From positions 156,346-220,345 of the forward strand of contig CAIZWN010000083.1 of the NCBI GenBank assembly GCA_903936705.1: a stretch of 64,000 nucleotides of DNA, in the 5' to 3' direction. The notes below the pieces were generated by a model. It did not search any database and had not been told where the DNA came from. It saw only the letters and a list, made by a program, of their open reading frames with translations. Positions 44,593 through 54,043 of the stretch are shown here, one piece after another. Numbering within the stretch: position 1 is the first letter of the stretch; every line of letters starts with the position of its first letter. The translations under genes were made by a program, and so were the position numbers. The stretch comes from an uncultured Myxococcales bacterium. GTDB taxonomy: Bacteria; Myxococcota_A; UBA9042; DTJE01.

Positions 44593-44909
44593 GAGCCCCA
44601 GAAACATCCGTCAGGCGCGGCGGGAATGTTCGGTCGGTTCTTTGGATCGTCGTTGCGACGGTCGTGCTGACGTCTGCCGGCGTTTTCCACGTCTGGAATG
44701 CCCAGCAGTCTCTGGCGATCAGGCGCGCAATCTGGGTGCAGATTCAGCGGTCCAGGGAACTGGACGCCGAGCGTACGGATCTTCGTCGCGAGGAGGCAGG
44801 GGTCACCGCGGTGCCACGTGCCACCGTCAAGGCTGCGGCGATGGGACTGCACCCGCCGCGGGCCGACCAGGTGATTCGAGTCGGCGGGAACGAGGAGGCT
44901 GCGCAGTGA
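44589..44909 (+). CDS. ftsL: Cell division protein FtsL
   Basis: 106-residue bitopic membrane protein of the divisome (FtsQLB). A basic cytoplasmic stub is followed by one membrane helix (about 15-36) and a periplasmic coiled-coil region (RAIWVQIQRSRELDAERTDL) ending with a segment like AAAMGLHPPRADQV, typical of FtsL. Identification rests on position between rsmH and ftsI plus this architecture. Start overlaps the rsmH stop (ATGA). Confidence 0.85.
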   Translation: MRAPETSVRRGGNVRSVLWIVVATVVLTSAGVFHVWNAQQSLAIRRAIWVQIQRSRELDAERTDLRREEAGVTAVPRATVKAAAMGLHPPRADQVIRVGGNEEAAQ

Positions 44910-44920
44910 GGAGTGACGGG

Positions 44921-45655
44921 ATGCTGATGGCCCGATGGGTCTGTGCGGCGCTGGCACTGGCCGCTGCCTGCAGTTCAGGTCCGACCCAGGACGACACGGC
45001 AAAGTCCGACTTCCACTACCGCCTGGCCCGCAACTACTACAACGACCCGAACATCGCGATGGTCCAGCGCGAGCTGCACGAGGCGTTGAAGCTGGACCCC
45101 CGGAACCACGAGGCCCTTCATCTTCGCGGTTTTGTCCGTATGGGCCTTAACGACCTGCTGGGCGCCGAGGCCGACTACAAGGCCGCGCTGGGTATCAAAC
45201 CGGATTTCCAGGAATGCCGGAACAATCTTGGGACGGCGTTGCTGGCCCTTGGTCGCTTTGAGGAGGCCATCGAGGTTTTCAAGCCGCTGCTTGAGGATCC
45301 TCTTTACCCCACGCCGTCCTTCGCGCAGGGAAACATTGGGTTCGCATACATGAACCTGAAGAACTTCGAGGCGGCGCGCCGTCACATGGAGATGGCGGTG
45401 TTCCTGAACCCCCGATTCTGCGTTGGATACAACAATCTTGGAAAGCTGTTCCTGGAGACAAGAAATCCAAGGGCTGCCCGGGACGCTTTCGAACGTGCGA
45501 CACGGACGTGCCCTACGTATGCCGAGCCCTGGTATCACCTTGGCGTGATGCTGCAAGAGTCGGGCGAGTCGGCGAAGGCCGCCGAGGCCTTCCTGAAGTG
45601 CAACGAGGCGTCTCCGGAAACGGCAATTGGGCAGCGCTGCGCTGCGCGGCGCTAG
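44921..45655 (+). CDS. TPR lipoprotein inserted in the division cluster
   Basis: 244 residues from ATG 44921 (GAGGAG at eight bases; a GTG at 44906 is an alternative). Signal peptide with lipobox AAAC. The mature part is about five tetratricopeptide repeats, for example HEALHLRGFVRMGLNDLLGA and PWYHLGVMLQESGESAKAAE. It resembles the PilF/PilW pilotins of type IV pili or NlpI. Standing between ftsL and ftsI, it may be a scaffold linking the divisome or wall synthesis enzymes to the outer membrane; that role is inference from position. Confidence 0.85.
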   Translation: MLMARWVCAALALAAACSSGPTQDDTAKSDFHYRLARNYYNDPNIAMVQRELHEALKLDPRNHEALHLRGFVRMGLNDLLGAEADYKAALGIKPDFQECRNNLGTALLALGRFEEAIEVFKPLLEDPLYPTPSFAQGNIGFAYMNLKNFEAARRHMEMAVFLNPRFCVGYNNLGKLFLETRNPRAARDAFERATRTCPTYAEPWYHLGVMLQESGESAKAAEAFLKCNEASPETAIGQRCAARR

Positions 45656-45740
45656 ACGGGCTGGCGAACGGGGTGCGCGACCGGTCGGTTTCGATCCAGC
45701 TGCGGATTCGACGGGCATTGCCCGGTTCGGGAGGGGAGTA

Positions 45741-47600
45741 ATGGACCTTCGGGGGACGTGGGTGCGCATATCACGCGTCGTCACCGGGACGGATGACACC
45801 GCCGGCGGCGGGGTGGTTCTGCGCATGGCCTTCGTCACTGCAATCATGCTGGGCGGCCTGGGCTGGGTCGTTGGTCAGGCAGGGTGGTACCAGTTCGATG
45901 CAGAAGGGGTGCGAACGGCGCGCCATCTGTCCGCCTCGGTGGGATCAGAGGAGGTCCAGGGCAGGCGTGGAGAGATAAGGGACCGGACTGGACGGCGCGT
46001 CCTGGCAATGACGGTCCCTGACCCCGAAGTGGTCTACATCGGGGCGCCGTGGGACGTGGATCGTATCGAGTTGTCGTACACGTTGGCATCCGCGCTGAAC
46101 CTGGAGCCGGGTGATGTCATCTCGTCGATCGTCACGGCTGGAGAGTTCGCGCGCATCAAGTCGCATGTAACGCCCGAGCAGATCCAGGCGCTTGGAGTGA
46201 TGAAGGTCGACGGGATTCGGATCGACACGAAACCCAGGCGTTTTTATCCAAATGGAGATTCGCTTGGTCCGGTGCTGGGGTTCGTCAGTCAAGCCGACAA
46301 GACCGAGGAAGCCAGGGGGCTGCACTTCCTTGGACGCATGGGTGTGGAAGCCCAGTACGACGCGATTCTGCGCGGCGAGGTCCGGGACGTGACGCTGCTG
46401 CGCAGCAAGGATCGCGACGGCTATTACAAGGACGCGTTGGGCGTCGCCTGGGATCTGGACGGCGCGGACCTCGTGCTGAACGTGGATGCGCAGTTGCAGG
46501 AGATCCTTGACGGCGAGTTGCTTGCCCAGATGGACGCCGAGAGTGCACCGGCGGCGATGGGGGTGATCCTGGATGCCCGCACGGCCGAGGTGCTGGCCAT
46601 GTCGTCGTTGCCGGCAGTGGACCCGAACCGGTTCGAGAGCGCCTGCAAGGAGGATAAAGCAAAAGTTGCCGAGTCCGGCCTGCCGGCCTTGCTGCTGAAC
46701 CCGTGTGCCAACAAGGTTGTCGGGTATCCCTTCGAGCCCGGGAGCATCGGGAAGATTGTGACGGTCGCCACGGCTATCGAGGACGGCATCGCAACACTGG
46801 ATACCATTCTTGAAGGTCACGGAGGGAGCTGTCAACTAGGTGGGCGAACGGTCAAGGATGTCCACGCCGTCGGCCAAGTGACGCTGGCCGAGGCGTTCAA
46901 GTTCTCGTCGAACTGTGCGCATCTGGACCTTGCGATGAAGATTGGCCCCGATCGAATGTTCGAGGGCCTGAAGCGTTTACGCATTGGGAGGACAACCGGG
47001 GTAGATCTTCCGGGCGAGGTCGGAAGCTCATTCCAGGAGTCGGGTGACTGGAAGAAGACCGGATACCGGACGGCGGGCTATGGATATGGATACACGGCGA
47101 CACTCCTGGAAATGGCAAACGCAGTAGCGACGATCACCAACGATGGAGTCAGGCTGGCGCCCAGGATCGCCCGCGAATTGCGTTCATCGGACGGCCGCCT
47201 GCTGCGGCGATTCGAGTCGGGAGAATCCAAGCGTGTGCTGTCAATTGCGACTGCGCAGCAGGTTCGCGACGTCATGCGACTGGTAGTGATGGACGAGCGG
47301 GGCACCGGAAAAAGGGGGCGCCCGATAGGCTACAGCGCGGCGGGAAAAACGGGCACCGCGCGCCTGCTGATTCCTGGACAGGGGTATTCGGAAGACAAGT
47401 ACCTGTGCAGCTTCATAGGATTTGCACCAGCCGAAAACCCGCGGATCGTGGTCGCGCTGACGATGGTCAACCCGCGGGTGCACAAACTGGCTGGCGCCGT
47501 CGCGGCCCCGGTTTTCAAGAACGTGGTCCAGAGGAGTCTTCCAATCCTTGGGCTGATGCCCGAAACGACAGCGGAAGACACACAGGTGGCCAAACGATGA
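45741..47600 (+). CDS. ftsI: Septal peptidoglycan transpeptidase FtsI (PBP3)
   Basis: Class B penicillin-binding protein of 619 residues. GGGAGGGGAGTA precedes the ATG at 45741. One N-terminal membrane helix (about 30-48) is followed by the pedestal opening RRGEIRDRTGRRVLAM and the transpeptidase domain. Catalytic motifs are SIGK (within FEPGSIGK; most FtsI have STFK/STMK), SSN and KTGT. No PASTA domain follows. The stop overlaps the murE start (ATGA). Confidence 0.95.
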   Translation: MDLRGTWVRISRVVTGTDDTAGGGVVLRMAFVTAIMLGGLGWVVGQAGWYQFDAEGVRTARHLSASVGSEEVQGRRGEIRDRTGRRVLAMTVPDPEVVYIGAPWDVDRIELSYTLASALNLEPGDVISSIVTAGEFARIKSHVTPEQIQALGVMKVDGIRIDTKPRRFYPNGDSLGPVLGFVSQADKTEEARGLHFLGRMGVEAQYDAILRGEVRDVTLLRSKDRDGYYKDALGVAWDLDGADLVLNVDAQLQEILDGELLAQMDAESAPAAMGVILDARTAEVLAMSSLPAVDPNRFESACKEDKAKVAESGLPALLLNPCANKVVGYPFEPGSIGKIVTVATAIEDGIATLDTILEGHGGSCQLGGRTVKDVHAVGQVTLAEAFKFSSNCAHLDLAMKIGPDRMFEGLKRLRIGRTTGVDLPGEVGSSFQESGDWKKTGYRTAGYGYGYTATLLEMANAVATITNDGVRLAPRIARELRSSDGRLLRRFESGESKRVLSIATAQQVRDVMRLVVMDERGTGKRGRPIGYSAAGKTGTARLLIPGQGYSEDKYLCSFIGFAPAENPRIVVALTMVNPRVHKLAGAVAAPVFKNVVQRSLPILGLMPETTAEDTQVAKR

Positions 47601-49096
47601 GCAGTTTCGTCCTCGACGAGGCCCTCAGGATCGGCATCGGCGCTGTCGCCTGGAACGATGGCGCCATTGATGCCGGCTGGTCCAGGGTCACGTCGGACTC
47701 GCGCAGCGCAGGCCCTGGGGTCGCGTTCGTTGCAGTTCGCGGCGAGAAGGCCGACGGGCATGATTTCGTGAGCGCTGCGTTTGAGGCTGGCTCCCCCGTT
47801 GTCATTGTCCAGGACGAACGGTCGCTTGAAGGCGCACCCGTAATGCGGGTCGCAAACAGCCGCCGCGCTCTTGCCGTGCTGGCTGCCCGTGTCCAGAACG
47901 ATCCGTCATCTGGTTTCCTGCTGGCCGCCGTTACCGGGACCGACGGCAAGACATCCACGGCGATGTTGCTGGAGGCCGGGTTTGCCGCATGCGGCCTGGT
48001 TCCCGGGCTGGTCGGTACTGTCGAATACCGATACGGGGGCGTGCGTGAGCCTTCGGAAATGACAACGCCCGGCCCTATAGAGCTCCAGGCGCTGTTTGCG
48101 CGAATGCGGGATCGGGGCGTGAATGCCGTCGCGATTGAAGTCTCCTCGCATGCATTGGACCAGGGTCGCGTTGAGGCGTTGGACTTCACGGTAGCGGTGG
48201 AAACGGTTCTGACGCGGGATCACCTGGATTACCACAAGACGATCGAAAACTACCGCGCCGCCAAGGAGAGGCTGTTCCTTGAACTTCTGCCGGCCAGTCC
48301 GCGTGCGAAGGGAGCGGTCGTAAACGGGGACGAGCCGTTCGGGCAGCATCTTGCCAGGACTTGCCCTGTGCCAACGGTCACCTTTTCCACGCGTGAGGGT
48401 GGCGGCGATCTGTGTCCTCAGATGGCGACGTACGATCTCGAAGGGATCAGGGCGCGCATTCGGACGCCCTGGGGATTCTTTGATATTGCAAGCCCTCTGG
48501 TGGGTCCGCACAACCTTGCGAACCTCCTTGCCGCGATCGCGGCCGCTGGCATGGCGGGGTTGGACCTGCCGCGGTTCGTCGAGGGGGTCTGTGGTCTAGC
48601 CTGCATCCCCGGACGTTTGGAGCGGGTCCGTGGCCGGCGCAATGTGCGGGTCTACGTCGATTACGCGCATACCCCCAAGGCCATCGAAAACGTGCTGACG
48701 GTGCTGAGGCCGATGGTCGGTTCGTCTCGCCTGACGATTGTGATGGGTGCAGGCGGCGATCGTGATCGCGGAAAGCGCCCCTTGATGGGACGTGCGTCTG
48801 CTTTGCTGGCGGACCGGGTTGTTGTGACATCGGACAATCCGCGCAGCGAGCAGCCTGACGCGATCATCGCCGAGATCCTGGAAGGCATTCGGGCGGTTGA
48901 GGCCGAAGGTCAAACCTTGCCGCCCTTCGAGGTCCAGCCGGATCGTCGCGCGGCCATTGATCAAGCCATTCGGAATGCAAGGGATGGCGATGTTGTCGTG
49001 ATCGCCGGTAAGGGCCACGAGGATTACCAGATTCTGGGTAGTCATCGGATTCACTTCAGCGACGTGGAAACGGCAAGGGAGATCCTTGACGCATGA
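47597..49096 (+). CDS. murE: UDP-MurNAc-L-Ala-D-Glu:meso-DAP ligase
   Basis: Adds the third amino acid of the wall peptide. The 499 residues carry SDSRSAGPGVAFVAVRG, the ATP loop VTGTDGKTS, TTPGPIELQ, the HALDQGR motif and VYVDYAHTPKAIENVL. The substrate motif DNPR (within VTSDNPRSEQPD) indicates meso-diaminopimelate, as expected for a Gram-negative. Both ends overlap neighbours by 4 bases. Confidence 0.96.
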   Translation: MSSFVLDEALRIGIGAVAWNDGAIDAGWSRVTSDSRSAGPGVAFVAVRGEKADGHDFVSAAFEAGSPVVIVQDERSLEGAPVMRVANSRRALAVLAARVQNDPSSGFLLAAVTGTDGKTSTAMLLEAGFAACGLVPGLVGTVEYRYGGVREPSEMTTPGPIELQALFARMRDRGVNAVAIEVSSHALDQGRVEALDFTVAVETVLTRDHLDYHKTIENYRAAKERLFLELLPASPRAKGAVVNGDEPFGQHLARTCPVPTVTFSTREGGGDLCPQMATYDLEGIRARIRTPWGFFDIASPLVGPHNLANLLAAIAAAGMAGLDLPRFVEGVCGLACIPGRLERVRGRRNVRVYVDYAHTPKAIENVLTVLRPMVGSSRLTIVMGAGGDRDRGKRPLMGRASALLADRVVVTSDNPRSEQPDAIIAEILEGIRAVEAEGQTLPPFEVQPDRRAAIDQAIRNARDGDVVVIAGKGHEDYQILGSHRIHFSDVETAREILDA

Positions 49097-50538
49097 CTAG
49101 AACTTCGATGTTCCGCCTGTCCGGAGAGTTCATAGCCGAGTCGACCGGGGGAACCCTTGTGCTTGGGCACGGCTTGTGCGCGGATGCTGGAGCCTCCATC
49201 GATTCGCGCTCGGCTGGGGCGGGCGAGGTGTTCTACGCCATTGTCGGGGACAGATTCGACGGACACGACTTTCTTGCGCAAACGGTTGAGAAAGGAGTAG
49301 CCGGACTGGTTGTACAGCGAGGCAGGGAGACCGACGCGCTGCGCGCCGTCATGGCATCGCCCGGACACGTTTTCGTGGTGACGGTGGAAGACACCGAAGC
49401 TGCCCTGGTCAGGACTGCTGCGGCCTGGGTGGAGGTGCTGTCGCCTGTCGTGATCGCAGTTACAGGTTCGGTCGGAAAGACCACTACCAAGGACCTCGTG
49501 AGGGCAATTGTCTCGTCAGGTCGGGAAACTCATGCAACCGCAGGAAACAGGAACAACCGGTTGGGACTTTCGCTGACCTGCCTGCGCCTGCTGCCGCGCC
49601 ACGAGGTTCTGGTTGTCGAGATGGGAATGAACCACGCAGGTGAAATCGCTGATCTGTGCCACATAGCGGCGCCGCGAATCGGCGTGGTCACGACCGTGGC
49701 GCCCGTTCACCTCGAAGGTCTGGGAACCCTGGAGGCCGTGGCCATGGCCAAGGCTGAGTTGGTCCTGGCATTGCCTCCGCACGGCACTGCTGTGCTGAAT
49801 TGCGATGACGTGCGTGTTGCGGCCATGCGGGATTTATCGCGCGCCCATGTCTCAACCTTTGGGACGGCCCAGGGTGCGGACGTCAGGATTATTGACGTCG
49901 TGCTGGATGCCGACGGCCGGCCTGCCGTGACGTTCGAGATCGCAGGGTTGCGCCATGTTGCGCAGTTGTCGCTGGTCGGCGGGCATCATGCAATGAATGC
50001 GGCTGCAGCGTTGGCAGTCGGTCTGGTTGTTGGAATCGAACCGTCGGCGGCTTGCGAGGCAATGGGCTCGGTGCTGCCTGGCCGTCATCGTATGGAGGCC
50101 CTGGCGGCCGGAACCATCCGGATCCTGGATGACTGCTACAACGCATCGCCAAAGTCGGTGGCTGCCGCATTGGACGTCCTGGCCGTCATGGCCGGCGGGC
50201 GGCGAGTGGCCGTGCTTGGGGACATGCTGGAACTGGGAGACGCCAGCGCCGATGCCCATCTCGAGGCTGGACGAGCGGCCGCAGCAGCGGGCGTCGCCCT
50301 GCTGATTGCGGTTGGAAAATCGAGCCTCCTGGTGCGGCAGGGAGCCATCGGTGCCGGCATGTCAGCGCATCAAGTGTTCGAGGCCCCCGATGCAATCGCG
50401 GCCGCCACGGTTGCGATGGCGGTCGTGCAGCCTCGTGACACGGTGCTGGTAAAGGGCAGCCGGGGGATAGGACTGGAACTGGTTGTCGAAAACCTGGCCA
50501 CGCGGTTCAAGGCCGGTGTTTCGGAGTCGGGAAACTAG
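49093..50538 (+). CDS. murF: UDP-MurNAc-tripeptide D-Ala-D-Ala ligase
   Basis: Completes the pentapeptide precursor. The 481 residues show SIDSRSAGAGEVFYAIVG, the ATP loop VTGSVGKTTTKDL, GNRNNRLGLSLTCL, VEMGMNHAGEIADL and the C-terminal LDDCYNASPKSVAAALDVL. GDMLELGD is also present. Start overlaps the murE stop; a 50-base gap separates it from mraY. Confidence 0.97.
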   Translation: MTRTSMFRLSGEFIAESTGGTLVLGHGLCADAGASIDSRSAGAGEVFYAIVGDRFDGHDFLAQTVEKGVAGLVVQRGRETDALRAVMASPGHVFVVTVEDTEAALVRTAAAWVEVLSPVVIAVTGSVGKTTTKDLVRAIVSSGRETHATAGNRNNRLGLSLTCLRLLPRHEVLVVEMGMNHAGEIADLCHIAAPRIGVVTTVAPVHLEGLGTLEAVAMAKAELVLALPPHGTAVLNCDDVRVAAMRDLSRAHVSTFGTAQGADVRIIDVVLDADGRPAVTFEIAGLRHVAQLSLVGGHHAMNAAAALAVGLVVGIEPSAACEAMGSVLPGRHRMEALAAGTIRILDDCYNASPKSVAAALDVLAVMAGGRRVAVLGDMLELGDASADAHLEAGRAAAAAGVALLIAVGKSSLLVRQGAIGAGMSAHQVFEAPDAIAAATVAMAVVQPRDTVLVKGSRGIGLELVVENLATRFKAGVSESGN

Positions 50539-50588
50539 GGTTACTGGAGCCCGGGCGCCGCGCCTGGCGGCCTGACGCAGGAGGCCTG

Positions 50589-51698
50589 ATGCTGTTCCAC
50601 CTGGCCGAGTTGTTGAGGGATCAACTGGGCTTTCTGAACGTCGTGCGCTACGTGTCGTTTCGCGTAATGGCAGCGTTCATTACGTCGCTGGTCATCTGCC
50701 TTGTACTGTTTCCCTGGCTTATCCAGACCTTGAAACAGAAGGACGTCGGTCAGGTCATCCGTGACGACGGGCCGATCTCGCACCACTCCAAGGCAGGTAC
50801 GCCAACGATGGGAGGCGTTCTTATCCTGCTGTCGATCCTGGTGTCATCCGTCTTGTGGTGTCAGCTCACGAACCGTCTGGTCGTGATAACCCTGGGTCTG
50901 GGTGCGGCTTTTGCGACCGTGGGTTTCGTCGATGACATTCGCAAGTTGCGCGAGAAGTCTTCGCGGGGGGTGCCTGGGAAGGTCAGGTTGGCCCTCGAGT
51001 TCGCCGTTACATCCGCGGTGCTGGGCGTGTTCATCTGGTGGTTCGGCGCGAGCGTCAGATACGATCTGCGCCTGTTCATTCCATTCATGTCGGCCGAGCG
51101 CTACTGGTTCGATCTGCCTTTCCTGGTCTATCTGGGCCTGGGATCCTTCGTAGTTGTAGGGACCGCAAATGCCACGAATCTGACAGATGGCCTTGACGGC
51201 CTGGCCGCGGGGCCGATAGCGATTGCGTCGGCTGCGCTGTTGATCCTGTCATACGTGTCTGGCGCCCGCCTGGGATCGCTGGATCTGTCCCGCTATCTGC
51301 TGATCCCGAATGTCGTTGGTGGCCAGGAGCTTTCGGTCATTTGCAGTGCAATGATGGGGGCCACGATCGGGTTCCTGTTCTACAACTCGTATCCCGCAGA
51401 GATCTTCATGGGTGACACCGGCAGCCTGGGGCTGGGTGCGCTGCTGGGGTCCATGGCTGTCCTTACAAAAAACGAGCTGCTTTCAGTGGTCATCTTCGGG
51501 GTCTTCGTGTTCGAGGCACTCAGCGTCATAGCGCAGACGACGTCGTTCAAGCTGACTGGGAAGCGAATCTTGCCAATGGCACCAGTCCATCATTCGTTCG
51601 AAAAGATGGGTTGGAAGGAACCAAAGATAGTCGTTCGATTCTGGATAGCGTCACTGTTGCTGGCGATGGTCGCGCTGGCATCGATCAAGGTGAGGTAG
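50589..51698 (+). CDS. mraY: Phospho-MurNAc-pentapeptide transferase
   Basis: Inner-membrane enzyme that makes lipid I. 369 residues with about ten membrane helices. Signature elements: KAGTPTMGGVLIL, the Asp pair in VGFVDDIRKL, ATNLTDGLDGLAAGP, and the last Asp/His loops GDTGSLGLGALLG and PVHHSFE. ACGCAGGAGGCCTG precedes the ATG. In most clusters murD follows; here ftsW follows after 4 bases. Confidence 0.97.
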   Translation: MLFHLAELLRDQLGFLNVVRYVSFRVMAAFITSLVICLVLFPWLIQTLKQKDVGQVIRDDGPISHHSKAGTPTMGGVLILLSILVSSVLWCQLTNRLVVITLGLGAAFATVGFVDDIRKLREKSSRGVPGKVRLALEFAVTSAVLGVFIWWFGASVRYDLRLFIPFMSAERYWFDLPFLVYLGLGSFVVVGTANATNLTDGLDGLAAGPIAIASAALLILSYVSGARLGSLDLSRYLLIPNVVGGQELSVICSAMMGATIGFLFYNSYPAEIFMGDTGSLGLGALLGSMAVLTKNELLSVVIFGVFVFEALSVIAQTTSFKLTGKRILPMAPVHHSFEKMGWKEPKIVVRFWIASLLLAMVALASIKVR

Positions 51699-51702
51699 GC
51701 CG

Positions 51703-52914
51703 ATGGGTATCCGGGCGGTGCGCTTCATGTCGTCGATTCGGCGTCTGCGTCATGCGAGACCGTGGGCCCCATTGCCGGCCGGGGGCAGATTCGACCTTGC
51801 CTTGTTCGGAGCGGCGTCGGCACTTATGGGTGTCGGGACGATGGTGGTCTTTTCGGCCACTATTCACATGGGTTCGGAAGGCACCGAAGAAGTCCTGCAT
51901 ACCGGCTCGCTTCTCAGGCACGTCATTTCCATCGGTGGCGGTGCGATCGTCTTTTTTCTGGCGCTGCATGCATCGCGGAATGTCATCAGGTGGACTTCAA
52001 AGTGGCTGGTGTGGATGGCGGTCCCGTTGCTGCTGGCCGTCTGGCTGCCGGGAATGGGACGGCAGGAACTTGGGGCATCGCGCTGGATAAACCTCGGGTT
52101 CATGACGATCCAGCCGTCCGAGGTCGCCAAGGTTGGCGTGGCGTTGTTCCTGGCGCGCTATCTTGCCAACAGGAAGTCGGTTCTGAGGGACTGGAAGATC
52201 GGGCTGCTGCCCGGGGCCGGAGTGCTTGCCGTGGTGCTGGGGCTGTTGCTGCTGCAGCCGGATGTCGGATCCGTGGTGCTGATCGCCGGGCTGGCCGTGA
52301 TGATGGTGATGGTTGGCGGGACTCGTCTGCGCTACATAGCCTATCTGGCTCTGACCGGAGCCGCGGGTCTTGGCGGAATCCTCATTTTCAACCGCGTGAA
52401 ATTTGCCCGTCTTGTCGGGTGGTTGTACCCGAACCTGACCTTCCTGGGGGTCGGGCATCATCCGCATTTCGCCATGCGGCTTACAACCGCAGGCGGTCCC
52501 ATCGGCCAGGGGTTGGGCGAGGGCCAGGGGCATTCGTTGGGCTTCCTGACTCAATCCAGTACGGACTTCATCTTCACGGTGCTCAGCGAGGAACTGGGCT
52601 TTGTCGGGGTGGCCTGCGTGGTGATGCTGTACATGGTTATTGCCATCCGGGGGTTTGCCCTGGTCAGGCGATGCCGCGAGGATTTTGTGCGCTTCGCGGC
52701 GTTCGCGCTGACGCTGCTGCTGGTGTTGCCTACGCTGATTCACATGATGGTCAACCTGGGCATGCTGCCTACAAAGGGTATTGCTTGCCCGTTCCTCAGC
52801 TTTGGTGGCACGTCCATGCTCGTGACTCTTGGGACACTGGGGTTGCTGCAGCGGATTCACCTGGAAGAAACAGCCAGGGACGCGCAGAACGTTCGGGCCG
52901 AGGCGGGTGGATGA
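51703..52914 (+). CDS. ftsW: Septal peptidoglycan glycosyltransferase FtsW
   Basis: SEDS polymerase of the divisome, 403 residues with about ten membrane helices. GASRWINLGFMTIQPSEVAKVG and the C-terminal GGTSMLVTLGTLGLLQRI are diagnostic. The large extracellular loop with HFAMRLTTAGGPIGQGLGEG precedes SSTDFIFTVLSEELGF, which matches the FtsW/RodA family. An in-frame ATG at 51727 is an alternative start. Stop overlaps murG (ATGA). Confidence 0.95.
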   Translation: MGIRAVRFMSSIRRLRHARPWAPLPAGGRFDLALFGAASALMGVGTMVVFSATIHMGSEGTEEVLHTGSLLRHVISIGGGAIVFFLALHASRNVIRWTSKWLVWMAVPLLLAVWLPGMGRQELGASRWINLGFMTIQPSEVAKVGVALFLARYLANRKSVLRDWKIGLLPGAGVLAVVLGLLLLQPDVGSVVLIAGLAVMMVMVGGTRLRYIAYLALTGAAGLGGILIFNRVKFARLVGWLYPNLTFLGVGHHPHFAMRLTTAGGPIGQGLGEGQGHSLGFLTQSSTDFIFTVLSEELGFVGVACVVMLYMVIAIRGFALVRRCREDFVRFAAFALTLLLVLPTLIHMMVNLGMLPTKGIACPFLSFGGTSMLVTLGTLGLLQRIHLEETARDAQNVRAEAGG

Positions 52915-54038
52915 TGGCGAACGGACATAACCAGCGCATCCTGCTGACCGGCGCGCAGACTGGCGGGCACCTGTATCCCGCGGTTGCACTGGGCGAGTGG
53001 TTGCAGGCGAGGGGACTCGAGGTTGTGCTGGTCACTTCTGGCGAGGCGGCCGAGGCGGACGTTTTGAAATCGGTTTCGATCGAAACAAGGACCTTGAAGG
53101 TCGGGCGTCTGAAAGGCATGGGATTGTCGGCAAAGTTGAAGGGTATCGGGACCCTCCCGGTTGGCCTGCTGCGGGCGCTGATCATGGTGCGCCAGCTTTC
53201 TCCTGCCGCCGTGGTCGGCTTCGGGGGGTTCACCAGCGGGCCCGTTGTTCTGGCAGCAGCCGCGCTGGGTATTCCGACCGCAATTTGCGAGGAGAACTCG
53301 ATACCCGGGCTGACCAACCGGTTGCTTGCCCGTGTCGCCGGCAAGGTGTTCGTGGCCTATGAGGAAGCGGCCATCAGGATGAAGGCGTCCGGGGCAATCA
53401 GGACCGGTGTGCCAGTCAGGCCAGCCATCATTGGCGTGCCAGCCAAGGCCTATAAGGGGCGTGGACGTCGCATTCTGGTGCTTGGAGGCTCCCAGGGGTC
53501 GAGATTCCTGAACAGGCAATTGCCTCCAGTCCTGAAGGAGGTGGCTGCCAGCGCTGAAGGCATCGAGATTCTTCATCAAACCGGCCGCGGTAACGGGAGC
53601 GAGGTTCGCGCGGCCTATGACGGGCTTGGGGTCGTTGCCGATGTTCGCGAATACCTTGACGACGTGGCGGCGGCGTATTCGTGGGCGGACATTGTGGTTG
53701 CAAGGTCAGGGGCCGGGACCGTGTCCGAGATAGCTGCCATTGGGTTGCCTGCGCTGTTCGTGCCTTTCGCTGCGGCGACGGACGACCATCAGGCCGCAAA
53801 TGCGAAGCCCCTGGTGGATGCCGGGGCGGCGTTGATGATTCGGGAAGGGGACTTCGTGCCAGGTTCGGTTGCGACCTCGCTGATCGCTGTCCTGTCGGAC
53901 GCAACTCGCCTGCAGGCCATGGCCTTGGCGAGTCGTGGTCAAGGAAGACGTGATTCGCTGGCCGTAATGGGAGCCGAGGTGTTGGCGCTGGTATCGAATG
54001 ATCGGATTCAACGGAATGTTCCTGGGGCGGGAGGTTGA
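52911..54038 (+). CDS. murG: UDP-GlcNAc:lipid I GlcNAc transferase
   Basis: Makes lipid II on the inner face of the membrane. 375 residues: the first G loop reads TGAQTGGHLYPAVALGEWL (GTGGH is usual), the second VVGFGGFTSGPVVLAAAAL. The family motif usually written HEQN appears as CEENSIPGLTNRLLA. The UDP-GlcNAc site is ILVLGGSQGSRFLN, then VARSGAGTVSEIAAIGLPAL with the DDHQAANA motif. Start overlaps the ftsW stop. murC, normally next, is missing. Confidence 0.95.
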   Translation: MMANGHNQRILLTGAQTGGHLYPAVALGEWLQARGLEVVLVTSGEAAEADVLKSVSIETRTLKVGRLKGMGLSAKLKGIGTLPVGLLRALIMVRQLSPAAVVGFGGFTSGPVVLAAAALGIPTAICEENSIPGLTNRLLARVAGKVFVAYEEAAIRMKASGAIRTGVPVRPAIIGVPAKAYKGRGRRILVLGGSQGSRFLNRQLPPVLKEVAASAEGIEILHQTGRGNGSEVRAAYDGLGVVADVREYLDDVAAAYSWADIVVARSGAGTVSEIAAIGLPALFVPFAAATDDHQAANAKPLVDAGAALMIREGDFVPGSVATSLIAVLSDATRLQAMALASRGQGRRDSLAVMGAEVLALVSNDRIQRNVPGAGG

Positions 54039-54043
54039 TTCAA

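Noticed and set aside
45741-47600. SIGK motif in FtsI as a sign of inactivation
   Set aside because: The catalytic Ser and Lys are both present and SSN and KTGT are intact; only the two middle residues differ.
51762-52910. Upstream extension of the murG frame through ftsW
   Set aside because: Overlaps ftsW out of frame; ATG at 52911 overlaps the ftsW stop and gives the normal MurG length.
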